The notes beneath the pieces are model-generated. The model saw only the letters and a list, made by a program, of their open reading frames with translations, was not told the origin of the DNA and ran no database searches. The position numbers and the translations under genes were made by a program. 28,168 bases of DNA from a virus: IMG/VR virus record IMGVR_UViG_3300013233_000129, positions 1 through 28,168 of that record; one strand, 5' to 3'. This document shows, piece after piece, positions 14,301 to 23,586 of this stretch (its first letter is position 1; every line of letters begins with the position of its first letter).

Positions 14301-16608
14301 TTTACAAAATGTACTTATAGCAACAGGAGCAGCAGCAGAATCAAGTGGAGCACAAGTAGATGAATTTATTAATTCTGTAACAAACTCTTTCAATAAGGCC
14401 GCCGATCCCCTAGCAGCATTTATTCAAAAGACAGAATTACAGTTAGCTAGATTGAAAAAAATTCTTAACACTGCAACTGACCCTAAGAGATTAAAAGCAG
14501 CTAAGGCAGCAATTGATGCTATTTACTCTGGACTTCCTGCAAAACTAGAAAAGTTTAAGAAATCTTCAAAATCCCTATTCGCAGAACTTACAAAAGGTAC
14601 GTTGACTTGGGGAGATACATTCCTTGGGGTGTTTAAGAATATCCAAACTGGGTTTAGGGAGATTGTTTATAATTCTATTATAGGGGATACTAAAGGTATA
14701 CATTCTGCATTCAAGAACCTAGCTAAAAATATAGTTCATACATTAACAAATAAAGTTGCTGATAATCTATTTAAATCCTTTTTAACTAAAATTGGTGTAC
14801 CAGGAGCATCTGATATGAAGACTGCTTCTGATAAAGTTTTAGAAGGGGGGCGTTTACAAATTCAAGCAGCACAGTTAATGTTAGATGTTGCTAACGAGAA
14901 AAACCCAAATTTTGTCGGACCACCTAGGACAACCTTTGATTTAAATAGATTATCAGAGTCAAATGGTAAATTTTTAGGATTAAAGAAAGATAAGTATTTT
15001 AGTAAGTTTAGTGAAACATTTAAAGATGCCTTAAACAAATGGTCTAATAAACTCGGAAATAGTAAAATTGGGAGCTTCTTTGCTAAGTTAGGAGTTAGTA
15101 ACAAAAAATTAAAGAAAGCATTTGACTCCGTTGGGTCCATTATTGCAGGATATAATTTAGGGCAAGCCATAGGAGGTAATACAGCCAGTAAAGCTATATT
15201 TTCAGCTATAGGATCTGGGTCTGCTACTTTTGCCGCTACTGAGAATCCTTATGCAGCAGCAGGTGCAGCAGCTGCTGGGGGCGCTTTATCTTTCTATGGA
15301 TCTTATAATGAAAGGATTGCAAAAAGAGACAAAGCTGACGAAGATAGAAATATTTTTGAAAAATATGCATCATCATCTAGAGTACCAGGCTTTTCCTCTT
15401 TTAAAGGGTTACTTCCTTATAATACAAGTAAACTCACACAACAACAGCAGGAGTTTTTTGGAAATAAGTCTTTTATCGGTGATTTAAATAGGTTTGATCC
15501 CTTTACAGACGAAACTACACAATCTAGTAATTTATTTGGATTTGGTAAACATACAAGATATCATCCCCAAGGAGGCGTAGGCTCTCCAGAGAACATCTTT
15601 AAAGTAGTTATAGAAGATATATTAGGATCCCCCAACATAAATACTAATGGTCCGGTTTCTAATTTTGGCCCCACCGCAGGCGTAGGTACGAAAGCTTTTA
15701 CAGATTTTATATCAACCACATTAAAAGACTCTAAATTACCAGTAATAACTACAAAACAATTACTTGATTTTTCTGGAATTAGTACTCAATATACAGTATT
15801 ATTTAATGATTTACAGGAAAAACTTACGGAGTTTGGTGATGCATTAACCACTGCTGATGTTGCAAAAATGGACGATGGTATCAATAATTTCGTACAATCA
15901 GCTCTACAATCGGCCCAAGATTTTGTTTCTAAATTAAATAGCACATTAGATAATATAAAAACACTTACAGTTGCTCAATCTAATTTCGCTCTTAGTATTG
16001 GTAATGACATTAATACAGCAATTGGTATCATTCCTGGAAATGAGAAAGATATATTTGCACGATTACTAGGCAATGAGCAAGCAACTAAGAAAACACTAAC
16101 TGATCTTAATGCTAACCCAAATGCTACAGGGGATCAATTAGTAGGTGCTTCACAAGGTTTACAAGGAGCGGCTAATACCTTACTTTCTTATGTACAATCA
16201 CACCCAGATGTGTTCTTTGGTAAGGAGTTATTGAGTATAAGAGATACTGTAATTGGTGATCTAACCCTAGCAGGAAAAAGTGGAGTATCTGGATTTGATG
16301 CGCTACTAGAAAATGCAAAAGATCAACTTGTATCCTTAACCAATATAGATACAGCAACTTCTCTAATCGCTAGTGCATTAAGTGGAATAACCTCAGTAAC
16401 AGATCTGCCTGCATTTTCTAGAGATCCGCAAACAGAAGCAACTGTTACCAATGGAGGAAATACAGTAGCTTTCCAACCACATATTACTATAAATGCTGAT
16501 CTCAACAATCTAACAGATGAAGATATAACAGAACTTCTAGTACGATCTTTACGAGAAGGAACTCCTGAATTAATTGGAGAACTCCGCCATCTAGTAGTAA
16601 CAACCTAA
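11311..16608 (+). CDS. Tape measure protein
   Basis: A 1765-residue protein that sets tail length and leads DNA through the cell envelope. The first 300 residues are rich in Ser, Thr, Lys and Ala with helical pattern. Hydrophobic segments appear at about residues 308-345 (FIGKFAVASAIVFAFPAAIR), about 663-706 (with LILSNPLIRLFMIAGGILLW) and about 1300-1330 (AAAGAAAAGGALSFYG). Long coiled-coil-like helices lie between (for example residues 720-960). Using the lambda ratio of about 0.15 nm per residue, the tail would be roughly 260 nm, long for a siphovirus. No lysozyme or peptidase domain is evident to me. Only a weak purine stretch (AAGAGAAA) precedes the ATG. Confidence 0.93.
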   Translation: MAKKDQAELKVNVSGDLTQLETKLRELESKGVKVSLVPIDSLIKQVKAVKASLFSLNRAIGSKTTGGLVSRLRSLNDQAKKAGTGLGEVSTASSNAVRSINAFTTALSAAASTVVTKAQSIGGSSGGSSAFSQTATLAGNRRTATVVRESMEKLVRAVKTLPTLNSRLTSTSPTDSGRVLRTSPQLISAARNSATRLSRVFSGLGRTVVSTSKKFEELIAVMNFGKAGSLRQLPAPPQRKLLTAPTVPREQLNIFNTQSVAVSRYSKLLTKLQRSLRAASKSTTALRKHVDRSTKSFKEGDRALSDYIRFIGKFAVASAIVFAFPAAIRAMVTGFVDLVKVGLEFNEILETAQVGISSIVVAQASVFKNGEKGNRKEISGLQAVIETRKIAIGQLEKLRIAGLKTAATTNQLAFAFQQAIGPGLAAGISNFDTLRKITVEIVQGAFAIGVPMRQLNEEVRSLLTGAINPINSRLAAVLNITGAMVKDWRESGHLADELLKRMAPFEKAGELVFNTFAGIKSNIVESLGALSGNAFGGFFSELKLQLQGIVENIVPDASAGIISPELLASGHKLDVLLVKLTKHLDPLVKRFIKLSNVVLDNTDVISNFFHLVGNFIKGSLLLKFLFKWHRSNLLLTKGTGTLAKVMRKVVGGSEIFIRKFTGSARAATLFGFALKRILGFFTLILSNPLIRLFMIAGGILLWTLHIKFGKGVDKETVRITKELKQAKEDLDNIQAKINQVNKKGGLVNAPDTANNLLNQANQSLAGPQLSLSKIADKIETAQSALNHENSKLKDLISKNVNGKNNRAISGEEIKVRDLTSRLDALRSKYIELTAVINPLIETQKTLKGTLQGNIDIIKVNADIKSTVDTLTQISNKTETRGEKFTRFVDGAKTRLEELKAQIKSLGVQSGPTFDSLTASALQLQNAINLKGPIADAVVAFEDAQGAAKGFRQELHEISSNKQIAPIDQIAQIEYLSNTIKILQENLRGQGFTDAADALQNVLIATGAAAESSGAQVDEFINSVTNSFNKAADPLAAFIQKTELQLARLKKILNTATDPKRLKAAKAAIDAIYSGLPAKLEKFKKSSKSLFAELTKGTLTWGDTFLGVFKNIQTGFREIVYNSIIGDTKGIHSAFKNLAKNIVHTLTNKVADNLFKSFLTKIGVPGASDMKTASDKVLEGGRLQIQAAQLMLDVANEKNPNFVGPPRTTFDLNRLSESNGKFLGLKKDKYFSKFSETFKDALNKWSNKLGNSKIGSFFAKLGVSNKKLKKAFDSVGSIIAGYNLGQAIGGNTASKAIFSAIGSGSATFAATENPYAAAGAAAAGGALSFYGSYNERIAKRDKADEDRNIFEKYASSSRVPGFSSFKGLLPYNTSKLTQQQQEFFGNKSFIGDLNRFDPFTDETTQSSNLFGFGKHTRYHPQGGVGSPENIFKVVIEDILGSPNINTNGPVSNFGPTAGVGTKAFTDFISTTLKDSKLPVITTKQLLDFSGISTQYTVLFNDLQEKLTEFGDALTTADVAKMDDGINNFVQSALQSAQDFVSKLNSTLDNIKTLTVAQSNFALSIGNDINTAIGIIPGNEKDIFARLLGNEQATKKTLTDLNANPNATGDQLVGASQGLQGAANTLLSYVQSHPDVFFGKELLSIRDTVIGDLTLAGKSGVSGFDALLENAKDQLVSLTNIDTATSLIASALSGITSVTDLPAFSRDPQTEATVTNGGNTVAFQPHITINADLNNLTDEDITELLVRSLREGTPELIGELRHLVVTT

Positions 16609-16627
16609 ATTAAATTAAAGTAAAAAT

Positions 16628-18172
16628 ATGAATAGACGATTACTCTACATATATCCAGGAACAGTAGATACAACCTATTTTGCTAAGAATGGGCAACCTG
16701 CTGTTTACTCTGGTTCCCTAGATTCCACATTAACTTCTGAGTTTGTATATGATGACCTAGCAAGTTTATCGGTATCTCTACGTCCTAGTTTTGAAGGTCC
16801 ATACTTTAATAGTGACTTTGGGGTGTTTGCAGTAGAACACAGTACAGAAAATTATATTGTAACTTCTGGTAGCAAAGATGCGGTTACCTTAATAGATTGG
16901 ACTCAGTTTGGATCTCCTACTACTTTTGATATAACCTCTTCCCACTCAGATGGTCCTTGGGGAAGTGACGGGCCAAAAGCTACTTATATTAATGTTGCAG
17001 GTGGATCTTCTAGCACATTTTACTATGGCAATGCTGGATTTACGAGTGTGAGTGGTACTTCTTATAAAGGTTCAATTTACATCAAGCCTATAAGTGGAAC
17101 TGTTCGTGTTCGTCTAAATGGTTCTACTACTTATCAAGATTTCTCAGTTGCTGGATTATGGGATAGAGCTAATGTTAGTTTTACAGGTAATGGGTCGAGT
17201 TCTGTTCAACTTTTATTAGAAACTCCTACCGCTGGTGGATCTGCAACTTTTCTTGTATGCTGTGGACAAATCGAACTATCTACTCTAGCAACTTCTTTTG
17301 TAAACGGTTCTAGGTCAGTTGGGAAGATACAATTACCCAATACCCTAGATACAAGTAATTTTACTTTTTCTGGATGGGCTGCTCCTGCCATAGCAAATAC
17401 TTCTATCCCTTCTAAATTCCTAGAAATAGTAGAGGGGACTTCTTACTCCGCAGGAAAGGTTTTATCTTTTGGTAGAAGTGCTAGTGCAAATGAGATAACT
17501 CTAACCCTACCAACTGGAGACTCTACCTCCGCCGCCACAACTTCAGCAACAACTTGGGTAGATGGAGATTGGCACCATGTGGTACTAGTAGTCGACACGG
17601 GTGTAACTCAAATGTACATAGACGGGGTTTCCTTCGGTGTACCTTTTGGAACAGCTAAGAAAATGAGTAATCCTACAGTATGGCTAGGGAACGAGGGTGG
17701 CACGGGATCCTCTTCTGTAGGTAGCACTTTAATTTCAGATGTTTCTATTTTTGATACTCCCTTAACTTCCGCAGAAATTGCTAATCTTTATGTAACTCCA
17801 TGTGGTGCAACAACTGTCCCACTTTATATTGATTTAGATAATACTACAATTCCACAACCGACTGTATCCATGCAGGGTACATCATTACAAAGAAGTACAG
17901 TAATAGAAACAATCTCGGGTCGTCGTATAACTCAATTCTTAACTAATAATGAGGATGAGTCTTTTAATGTCCAATGGGGACCACTAGTCCAATCTGAAAT
18001 CAATATTATCAAGGACTTCTATGATGCTAATGGTTCATGGGGAACTTTCTACTTTACTCCCCCAAATGGTATTCGTGGGGTTTATAGATTTAGCAATAAG
18101 AAACCGTTGAATATAGTTGCTACCCCTCCCCAACTCTATAAAGTATCCGGGACAATAATTAAGGTTTCCTAA
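16628..18172 (+). CDS. Distal tail protein with inserted CBM-like and LamG domains
   Basis: A 514-residue protein. The N-terminal 90 residues have no clear relative. Residues about 90-225 look like a jelly-roll carbohydrate-binding module, ending in the CGQIELSTLATSFVNGS pattern typical of such modules in phage tails. Residues about 227-390 are a LamG domain, with FTFSGWAAP, DGDWHHVVLVVD (about 312-323), QMYIDGVSFG and LISDVSIFDTPLTSAEIANLY. Residues about 405-514 resemble lambda gpM/DUF2460-like tail tip domains (WGPLVQSEINIIKDFY, GSWGTFYFTPPNG, VYRFSNKKPL). The C-terminal domain probably fixes it under the tape measure, and the two glycan-binding domains would project outward. The stop overlaps the next start as TAATG. 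Ribosome binding site is weak. Confidence 0.75.
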   Translation: MNRRLLYIYPGTVDTTYFAKNGQPAVYSGSLDSTLTSEFVYDDLASLSVSLRPSFEGPYFNSDFGVFAVEHSTENYIVTSGSKDAVTLIDWTQFGSPTTFDITSSHSDGPWGSDGPKATYINVAGGSSSTFYYGNAGFTSVSGTSYKGSIYIKPISGTVRVRLNGSTTYQDFSVAGLWDRANVSFTGNGSSSVQLLLETPTAGGSATFLVCCGQIELSTLATSFVNGSRSVGKIQLPNTLDTSNFTFSGWAAPAIANTSIPSKFLEIVEGTSYSAGKVLSFGRSASANEITLTLPTGDSTSAATTSATTWVDGDWHHVVLVVDTGVTQMYIDGVSFGVPFGTAKKMSNPTVWLGNEGGTGSSSVGSTLISDVSIFDTPLTSAEIANLYVTPCGATTVPLYIDLDNTTIPQPTVSMQGTSLQRSTVIETISGRRITQFLTNNEDESFNVQWGPLVQSEINIIKDFYDANGSWGTFYFTPPNGIRGVYRFSNKKPLNIVATPPQLYKVSGTIIKVS

Positions 18173-21100
18173 TGGCAAACACTCTAAGCGCAGTTGTACA
18201 AAAAGAGGTTGCCTCCAATGTACAACATCCAATCCAATACCTAGAAATTAACACTGGATCTCCTTTTGATTCAGTGCTACGGGTAAGTACCGAAAAGTTA
18301 GATTGGAAGGGTGACTCTTATGATGACCTACTAATTAAGGTTGGAAAAAGAAGTGGTGGAACTTTTAACATCGGTGAAGGAATACCGTCACAACACACTT
18401 TCTCCTTTTCTCTAGCAGACCCAACCGGTGTATATTCTAGAACACCCTCGACCACTTTCTTAGGTAAAAATGTAGTTCTTCATGAATCTTTTGTAGGGAT
18501 CAATGAGTCAGTAGATTTTACATTCATAATTCGTAAAGTATCTCAAAAATCAGATGGTTCTCTAGCATTTTCTTGTACTGATATTTTTAGTATTCAAGAT
18601 CTTCCTACTATACCATCTCTAACTCTCCAAGCTTCTGTATTCCCTAGAATGGCACAAGGCCTAGAGAATACACTTGTTCCTGTTCTCTTTGGCCGTAAAA
18701 GAGTAGAATGTACTTTATTAGATGTGGGGAGTGCTCATCCAACTATTACAACCTCCTCCTCAATAAAACCTAGATTCCTGGTCACCGCAGGTGGAGCAAC
18801 AATTCATCAATTTTGGAATAGGGATGATTTGCTTACTGAGGACTCAACCACTAGTGCTGGGTATGAGGTTGTTTATTTAGATGATGTAGGTAATACAACA
18901 ACAGAGGCTTTAGCATCTTATACTTGCGTTGATATGAATTACTTCGCAATGATCTATGCTGCTGATGCTTCTTATGCACAATTCATAGCAGATGCAGAAA
19001 GAACAAACTCTTTTCATGCTTGGGGAACCTCCGCTAATACCCCCACAAATGTTTATGGAGATTTCTATTCCAGCACACTTTATGGGTTACAACAATCCTC
19101 AGCAAATCTAGATACAACCACATTTAATGCGGCAACCACATCCCTCGAATCTTCTAATATAGTCTTTAACACTTTAATTAGAGATGCTTTTGATTTTAAC
19201 AATCTATTTGGTAATCTCCTTTTCTCTTCTCATGCTTGGACTACTGTAAATGATAAGATTTATTTTTATCATAATCCCACAACTGAACATACTTCTGCAA
19301 TAACCAAAGATTCCATATTAATCAAATCTAATAAACCTGGGATTACTAGAAATACTAGAGATCTATCCAGAGTTTATAATGATCTAGTTCTAGAATATGA
19401 GGAGAAGGATTTTTGGGGAATTGAAACAGGCGCTGCACCTGGCCCACAAACAACCCAAACTACAGCAAATGTATTGACTGGAGCCGGTGGACAAAATACA
19501 GTAGGATTACATGCATTAAGTACACATGACTCTCCTAAGAAATCACTTTTTATTGGAGACTTTGATACTGCTGCTACAATTGCCCAACTTAATATACAAG
19601 AACTAGCTAACGCAATTTATGATACTACAATTACAATAGGCCAAGAGGGGAAAGCCTATACTCCTCTTGATCTAGTTCCAGTAATTTACCAAGATTTCAA
19701 TTGGACAGGTTCTGGTCAACTTGTTCGTATTACTAGTATTGAGAATAATATTAGTACCTATACTCTCAAGGGATACACACAAGAGACTAAAGTACTTAAT
19801 GCAGATTCTCAACCCGTTACTACACCAAGTCCTGATATTGTTAATCAAGATCCTAGCGCACCTACTAATTTTACAGGTTCCTATCTCTATCGCACACAAA
19901 CAGATGGTAGTGTAACTGTAATAGCAAAACTAACTTGGACAGCAACTGCTCATCCTATGCTAGATCGTTATGAGATACGAGTTAGAAATACAGACACCTC
20001 TGAAGATCGCTTTTATACAGTTAAGGCTCCAGCAACCACACTTTCTATAGAAGGTATAGACCAAAATGGCGCCGATACTTACTACATAAAAGCTATAACT
20101 TCGAATGGTCTTGTAAGTATAGAACAGTCTCTTACTCTAGCAAGTCCTGCATTTGGGGGATCACCCACAACTACAAATTCCTACAATATAGAATATGGTA
20201 TAGATGGTATTGATATAACTTGGAATGTTAATGGGGAAATCTCAAAAAGTACTTTCCCAGATTTCGATCACTATACTGTGGAACTAGGATCACCAACCTA
20301 CACAGTAATGCATGAGGGAAAAAATAATAATTGGCACCCAAGTTATCAACAATTAAGTACCTTTGGTGTAGATCCTAGAAGTTCAACATTATTAATTTAC
20401 ACTTGGGATACTTGGGGAAATAAAGATTCCTCATCATTGTCTATCCCACTTGTTAATGACTTTCCTCTTGCACCAACTACATTCTCTGCTACTCCTTTAT
20501 TCACAACAGTTAAATTAGATTCAGATTCTATCCCAACCTCTAGCCCAGATGATATTGTAAGGCGGGAATTTTGGTACAAAAAAAGTACAGATTCTACATA
20601 CACTAAATTTGATGAAGGTTATAAGACTAGTACTATTTTTTCGGGGGAAGAGAGTACAGACTATAACTTCAAATGTATTGATGTAGATTTTCTTAGTACT
20701 GTACTTCATGACGAGTATAGTATATCTTCTGCAAATTGGTCTACCCCAGATACTTCTGCTACAACACTAGGGGTTAGTGCTCCAGATCTTTCCAATGTAG
20801 GAACCTTAAACCTAGTACGAAATGGTGGATTTGAGAATTGGACCGGAAGTACCTTAGATCATTGGTTACTTATAGGATCTTCTAATTCACAAATTACAGG
20901 GACTAAATCTGGAACTTATGCATTAAAAGCTGCTTATCCTTCAAATGGAGCATCTTCTGTTTCTTACTTAATTACAGGTTCTGATTCTGGAGTTACTATA
21001 GATGATATAAAAGGTGAGGAATTGACTTTATCTTTTTGGTATAAAAAATCTTCATCAAATGGATCTAATAGTGCTAAATGGTTAATAACAGATGGTGGAT

Positions 21101-23241
21101 CAAAAACAGTATCTGGGAATTTAACACCAACCGCAACATGGCAGTATTTTTCACAAGTAATTAATACCTCCAATTATCCAGTTTGGGATACTTCCTGGAC
21201 CGCAGCATATCTAAGATTTATACCTAATTTACTAGTATCTTCTACAGAGTACGCAATTGATTTAGATAATGTTCAAATTCAAGAAGGTAATCAACCTACT
21301 GCGTTTATTCCGCATACAACTGATATTCTAAAAGGTGGAACCTCTGTAGTATCCCAACTTGTAGATGAAGCACAAATTAATTCCTCCGCATATATTGCGA
21401 ATGCTGTTGTTATAGGCTCTCATGTTGTAACTGATACTCTGTCCGCTGCTAATATATCCCCAGGAACTTTAACAAGTGCTGAAATTGCAGTAGCTACTAT
21501 AGTTGGAGATAATATTGTTGGAGGTACTATCACAGGAGGTTTAATAGCCGCCGATACAGTGTCTGCTGCCCATATAGCCACAAACACAATAACCGCAAAT
21601 GAAATAGCCTCCAATACAATCCTAGCAGATAATATTGTTGGTGGAACAATAACCGGTGTTAAGATTGCAACAGATACACTAACCGCCACCAATATGGTTA
21701 AGACTTCAAATATCTTAACTGCTTCTGCACAAATTGCTAATGCTATAGTTTATAACGCACATATTCATGATCTTTCTGTAGATAAATTAAATGCAGGTAC
21801 TTTAGATGCTAGTGTTGTGAATATTGGTGGTATGAGTGACGGGGCTACGATTGATAGTACAGGGATTCATTTAGGGACTAATACTCAAATTGATTTTTCA
21901 AAAGTTAATGGAAGTACAAAACCCTCTAATAACGCAGATGTTACTGCCTCCTCACCTCAAAGCCTAGATTGGATTTCTGAAAACTCTGCTGTATCTGGTA
22001 CTGTTTACACTGGTGGGTGGTATAGAATAGCTTCAAATAATGGTAGTCGTGCTTACGCCGACTTCATATTAAGAAATACAGAATCTAGTAGACACAATAC
22101 TATTGAATTTAGTGCTGGTATAAATTATAATAATATATCAAATATTAACTTCACTCTTCTAGCCTATTCTGTTTATAATACTCAAGTATTTACAAGAGCT
22201 AGATTCTTAACTAATACAACTTATGATACCCAATATCTAGAAGTATATTGTGCAAATCCTCTAGGAACAACAAATGGTTTTAAATATTGGATTCTAAATA
22301 ATATACAGTCTACTGGATGGGATAGCATAAATTGGGCTGCAGGATCTATACCTACTGGCTATACATCTACAGAATTTAATATATCAAAAAATGATGTTGT
22401 AGAGTCAAACCCCTCATATATAACCTCCACCTACATAGATGCAACAGAAATAAAATCCCCCAACATCTCATCAAATAGCGGACAAATTTCTGGGACCCTA
22501 TCCATAGGCACAATGTCTAGCAGTACGGGTATTACGATTAGTAGTGCAGGAATCTACCACTCTAATGCTGACGACTTTACTGGAGGAAATGCTAATAGCC
22601 AATTTGGTATAAGAGCGAGTGATGGTACTGCTTATTTTAAAGGGGATATATCAGGAGCAAGTGGAGCATTTAGTGGATCTCTTTCAGCTGCTGGAAAGGT
22701 CACAATTGATGGCTCTGCTGGTAAGGTAAATATAGATGGATCTTCCTCAACAAATCTATTTCGAGTGCGATCATCTCCCTCAGCCTACGAAATTATCAGC
22801 ATCTCAAGATCTACTGTTGATATTAATTGGGATCAATCTTTTTCAAATGGTTTACGAGTAAAGGGCAGCAGTGGAGCGCCTACATTACATTTATATAATT
22901 CTGCTATCGTTGCATTAGGAGGAAATGCTGCCGTCGACGCAGAAACTGCAACCCCTAATGGTATTGGAATTTATGCACGTGGATATGGGTCTGGAGGAAT
23001 TGGTGCTAAATTAAATGGGTTATCTATAGGTGTTGAGATACAAAAAGGCGCTACATCTTCACCACACATACGTTTTTCTGGAGCCATCCGTACAGTCGAC
23101 CCAAATGGTGTCATCACCGGAACAGTAGGAGATTTGATGTTGTGGTGGTACCCAGGCGGCGCGCGTCCAGTCTTATCATTATGCTACGGAGATCGCACCG
23201 GTCCAACTTCAACTGGAACCTCCTGGGGTCCCTCATACTAA
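18172..23241 (+). CDS. Tail hub and receptor-binding protein (lambda gpJ-like role)
   Basis: A 1689-residue tail tip protein. Residues 1 to about 550 appear to be the hub (YLEINTGSPFDSVLRVSTEK, LVPVLFGRKRVECTLLDVG). Then come fibronectin III-like domains at about 560-660 (SAPTNFTGSY, RYEIRVRNTD, TYYIKAIT), about 668-760 and about 765-860. A CBM4/9-like domain follows at about 878-1045 (NLVRNGGFENWTGSTLDHW ... YAIDLDNVQIQEG). Residues about 1060-1200 repeat short units such as DNIVGGTITG and TNTITANEIA, a pattern known from J-like proteins that builds a beta-helical stalk. The rest is a fibre-like tip with GDISGASGAFSGSL. The last 50 codons are richer in GC than the rest. It probably recognises host surface glycans or receptor. 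Confidence 0.85.
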   Translation: MANTLSAVVQKEVASNVQHPIQYLEINTGSPFDSVLRVSTEKLDWKGDSYDDLLIKVGKRSGGTFNIGEGIPSQHTFSFSLADPTGVYSRTPSTTFLGKNVVLHESFVGINESVDFTFIIRKVSQKSDGSLAFSCTDIFSIQDLPTIPSLTLQASVFPRMAQGLENTLVPVLFGRKRVECTLLDVGSAHPTITTSSSIKPRFLVTAGGATIHQFWNRDDLLTEDSTTSAGYEVVYLDDVGNTTTEALASYTCVDMNYFAMIYAADASYAQFIADAERTNSFHAWGTSANTPTNVYGDFYSSTLYGLQQSSANLDTTTFNAATTSLESSNIVFNTLIRDAFDFNNLFGNLLFSSHAWTTVNDKIYFYHNPTTEHTSAITKDSILIKSNKPGITRNTRDLSRVYNDLVLEYEEKDFWGIETGAAPGPQTTQTTANVLTGAGGQNTVGLHALSTHDSPKKSLFIGDFDTAATIAQLNIQELANAIYDTTITIGQEGKAYTPLDLVPVIYQDFNWTGSGQLVRITSIENNISTYTLKGYTQETKVLNADSQPVTTPSPDIVNQDPSAPTNFTGSYLYRTQTDGSVTVIAKLTWTATAHPMLDRYEIRVRNTDTSEDRFYTVKAPATTLSIEGIDQNGADTYYIKAITSNGLVSIEQSLTLASPAFGGSPTTTNSYNIEYGIDGIDITWNVNGEISKSTFPDFDHYTVELGSPTYTVMHEGKNNNWHPSYQQLSTFGVDPRSSTLLIYTWDTWGNKDSSSLSIPLVNDFPLAPTTFSATPLFTTVKLDSDSIPTSSPDDIVRREFWYKKSTDSTYTKFDEGYKTSTIFSGEESTDYNFKCIDVDFLSTVLHDEYSISSANWSTPDTSATTLGVSAPDLSNVGTLNLVRNGGFENWTGSTLDHWLLIGSSNSQITGTKSGTYALKAAYPSNGASSVSYLITGSDSGVTIDDIKGEELTLSFWYKKSSSNGSNSAKWLITDGGSKTVSGNLTPTATWQYFSQVINTSNYPVWDTSWTAAYLRFIPNLLVSSTEYAIDLDNVQIQEGNQPTAFIPHTTDILKGGTSVVSQLVDEAQINSSAYIANAVVIGSHVVTDTLSAANISPGTLTSAEIAVATIVGDNIVGGTITGGLIAADTVSAAHIATNTITANEIASNTILADNIVGGTITGVKIATDTLTATNMVKTSNILTASAQIANAIVYNAHIHDLSVDKLNAGTLDASVVNIGGMSDGATIDSTGIHLGTNTQIDFSKVNGSTKPSNNADVTASSPQSLDWISENSAVSGTVYTGGWYRIASNNGSRAYADFILRNTESSRHNTIEFSAGINYNNISNINFTLLAYSVYNTQVFTRARFLTNTTYDTQYLEVYCANPLGTTNGFKYWILNNIQSTGWDSINWAAGSIPTGYTSTEFNISKNDVVESNPSYITSTYIDATEIKSPNISSNSGQISGTLSIGTMSSSTGITISSAGIYHSNADDFTGGNANSQFGIRASDGTAYFKGDISGASGAFSGSLSAAGKVTIDGSAGKVNIDGSSSTNLFRVRSSPSAYEIISISRSTVDINWDQSFSNGLRVKGSSGAPTLHLYNSAIVALGGNAAVDAETATPNGIGIYARGYGSGGIGAKLNGLSIGVEIQKGATSSPHIRFSGAIRTVDPNGVITGTVGDLMLWWYPGGARPVLSLCYGDRTGPTSTGTSWGPSY

Positions 23242-23251
23242 GGTTATTATT

Positions 23252-23536
23252 ATGCCAATCACACTTACACAACCTATTCCACGTACCTCTGGTTTGACTA
23301 TCAGTTTACGAGAACTAAATGTACAACTTCATCCTACAGTCCAAATTTCCTTCATATGGCATTTAGTTGATGTAGATGGCACTTATGTAACTGGAGGCTC
23401 TGAGGTTATTCAAGAAACAGAAGCTCTTGCATGGTTGCGATCTAGTGGTGTAGGAAGAAAACTTAAACAAGCTGCATATAAAAAAATCAAAAATACCTAT
23501 GCAGAATATGGGGGTACAGATGATGATGCAATATAA
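23252..23536 (+). CDS. Unknown small protein after the tail tip gene
   Basis: A 94-residue protein starting ten bases after the tail hub stop, with a weak AAGG before its ATG. The N-terminal half is beta-like (LTISLRELNVQLHPTVQISFIWHLVDVDG), the C-terminal half is a basic helix (WLRSSGVGRKLKQAAYKKIKNTYAEY) with an acidic end (GGTDDDAI). I do not recognise the family. Placement right after the receptor-binding gene suggests a tail accessory part or an assembly factor for the fibre, but that is inference. No Cys or membrane segment. It is the last gene before the fourth TTTCGTT motif and so ends the tail block. Confidence 0.75.
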   Translation: MPITLTQPIPRTSGLTISLRELNVQLHPTVQISFIWHLVDVDGTYVTGGSEVIQETEALAWLRSSGVGRKLKQAAYKKIKNTYAEYGGTDDDAI

Positions 23537-23572
23537 GTATAAAGCCGTCATTGGATTAGGTTACAAATAAAA

Positions 23573-23585
23573 TTTCGTTAATAAC
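23573..23585 (+). promoter_or_regulatory. TTTCGTT motif, candidate phage promoter (copy 4)
   Basis: TTTCGTTAATAAC, between the tail genes and the last plus-strand cassette (23604-24847), 18 bases before the first ATG. Confidence 0.4.
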
Positions 23586-23586
23586 T

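Noticed and set aside
21420-21692. Tandem-like DNA repeats in the tail hub gene (DNIVGGTITG units) as a possible mobile or CRISPR-like repeat
   Set aside because: They are coding repeats of the beta-helical stalk, typical of J-like tail proteins, with no constant spacer structure.
22700-23241. Variable region of a diversity-generating retroelement at the tail tip
   Set aside because: No template repeat or reverse transcriptase is present in the window, and no adenine-biased duplicate was found by eye.
23523-23570. 15-codon frame MMQYKYKAVIGLGYK after the small tail gene
   Set aside because: No ribosome site, overlaps the preceding gene, and nothing supports translation.
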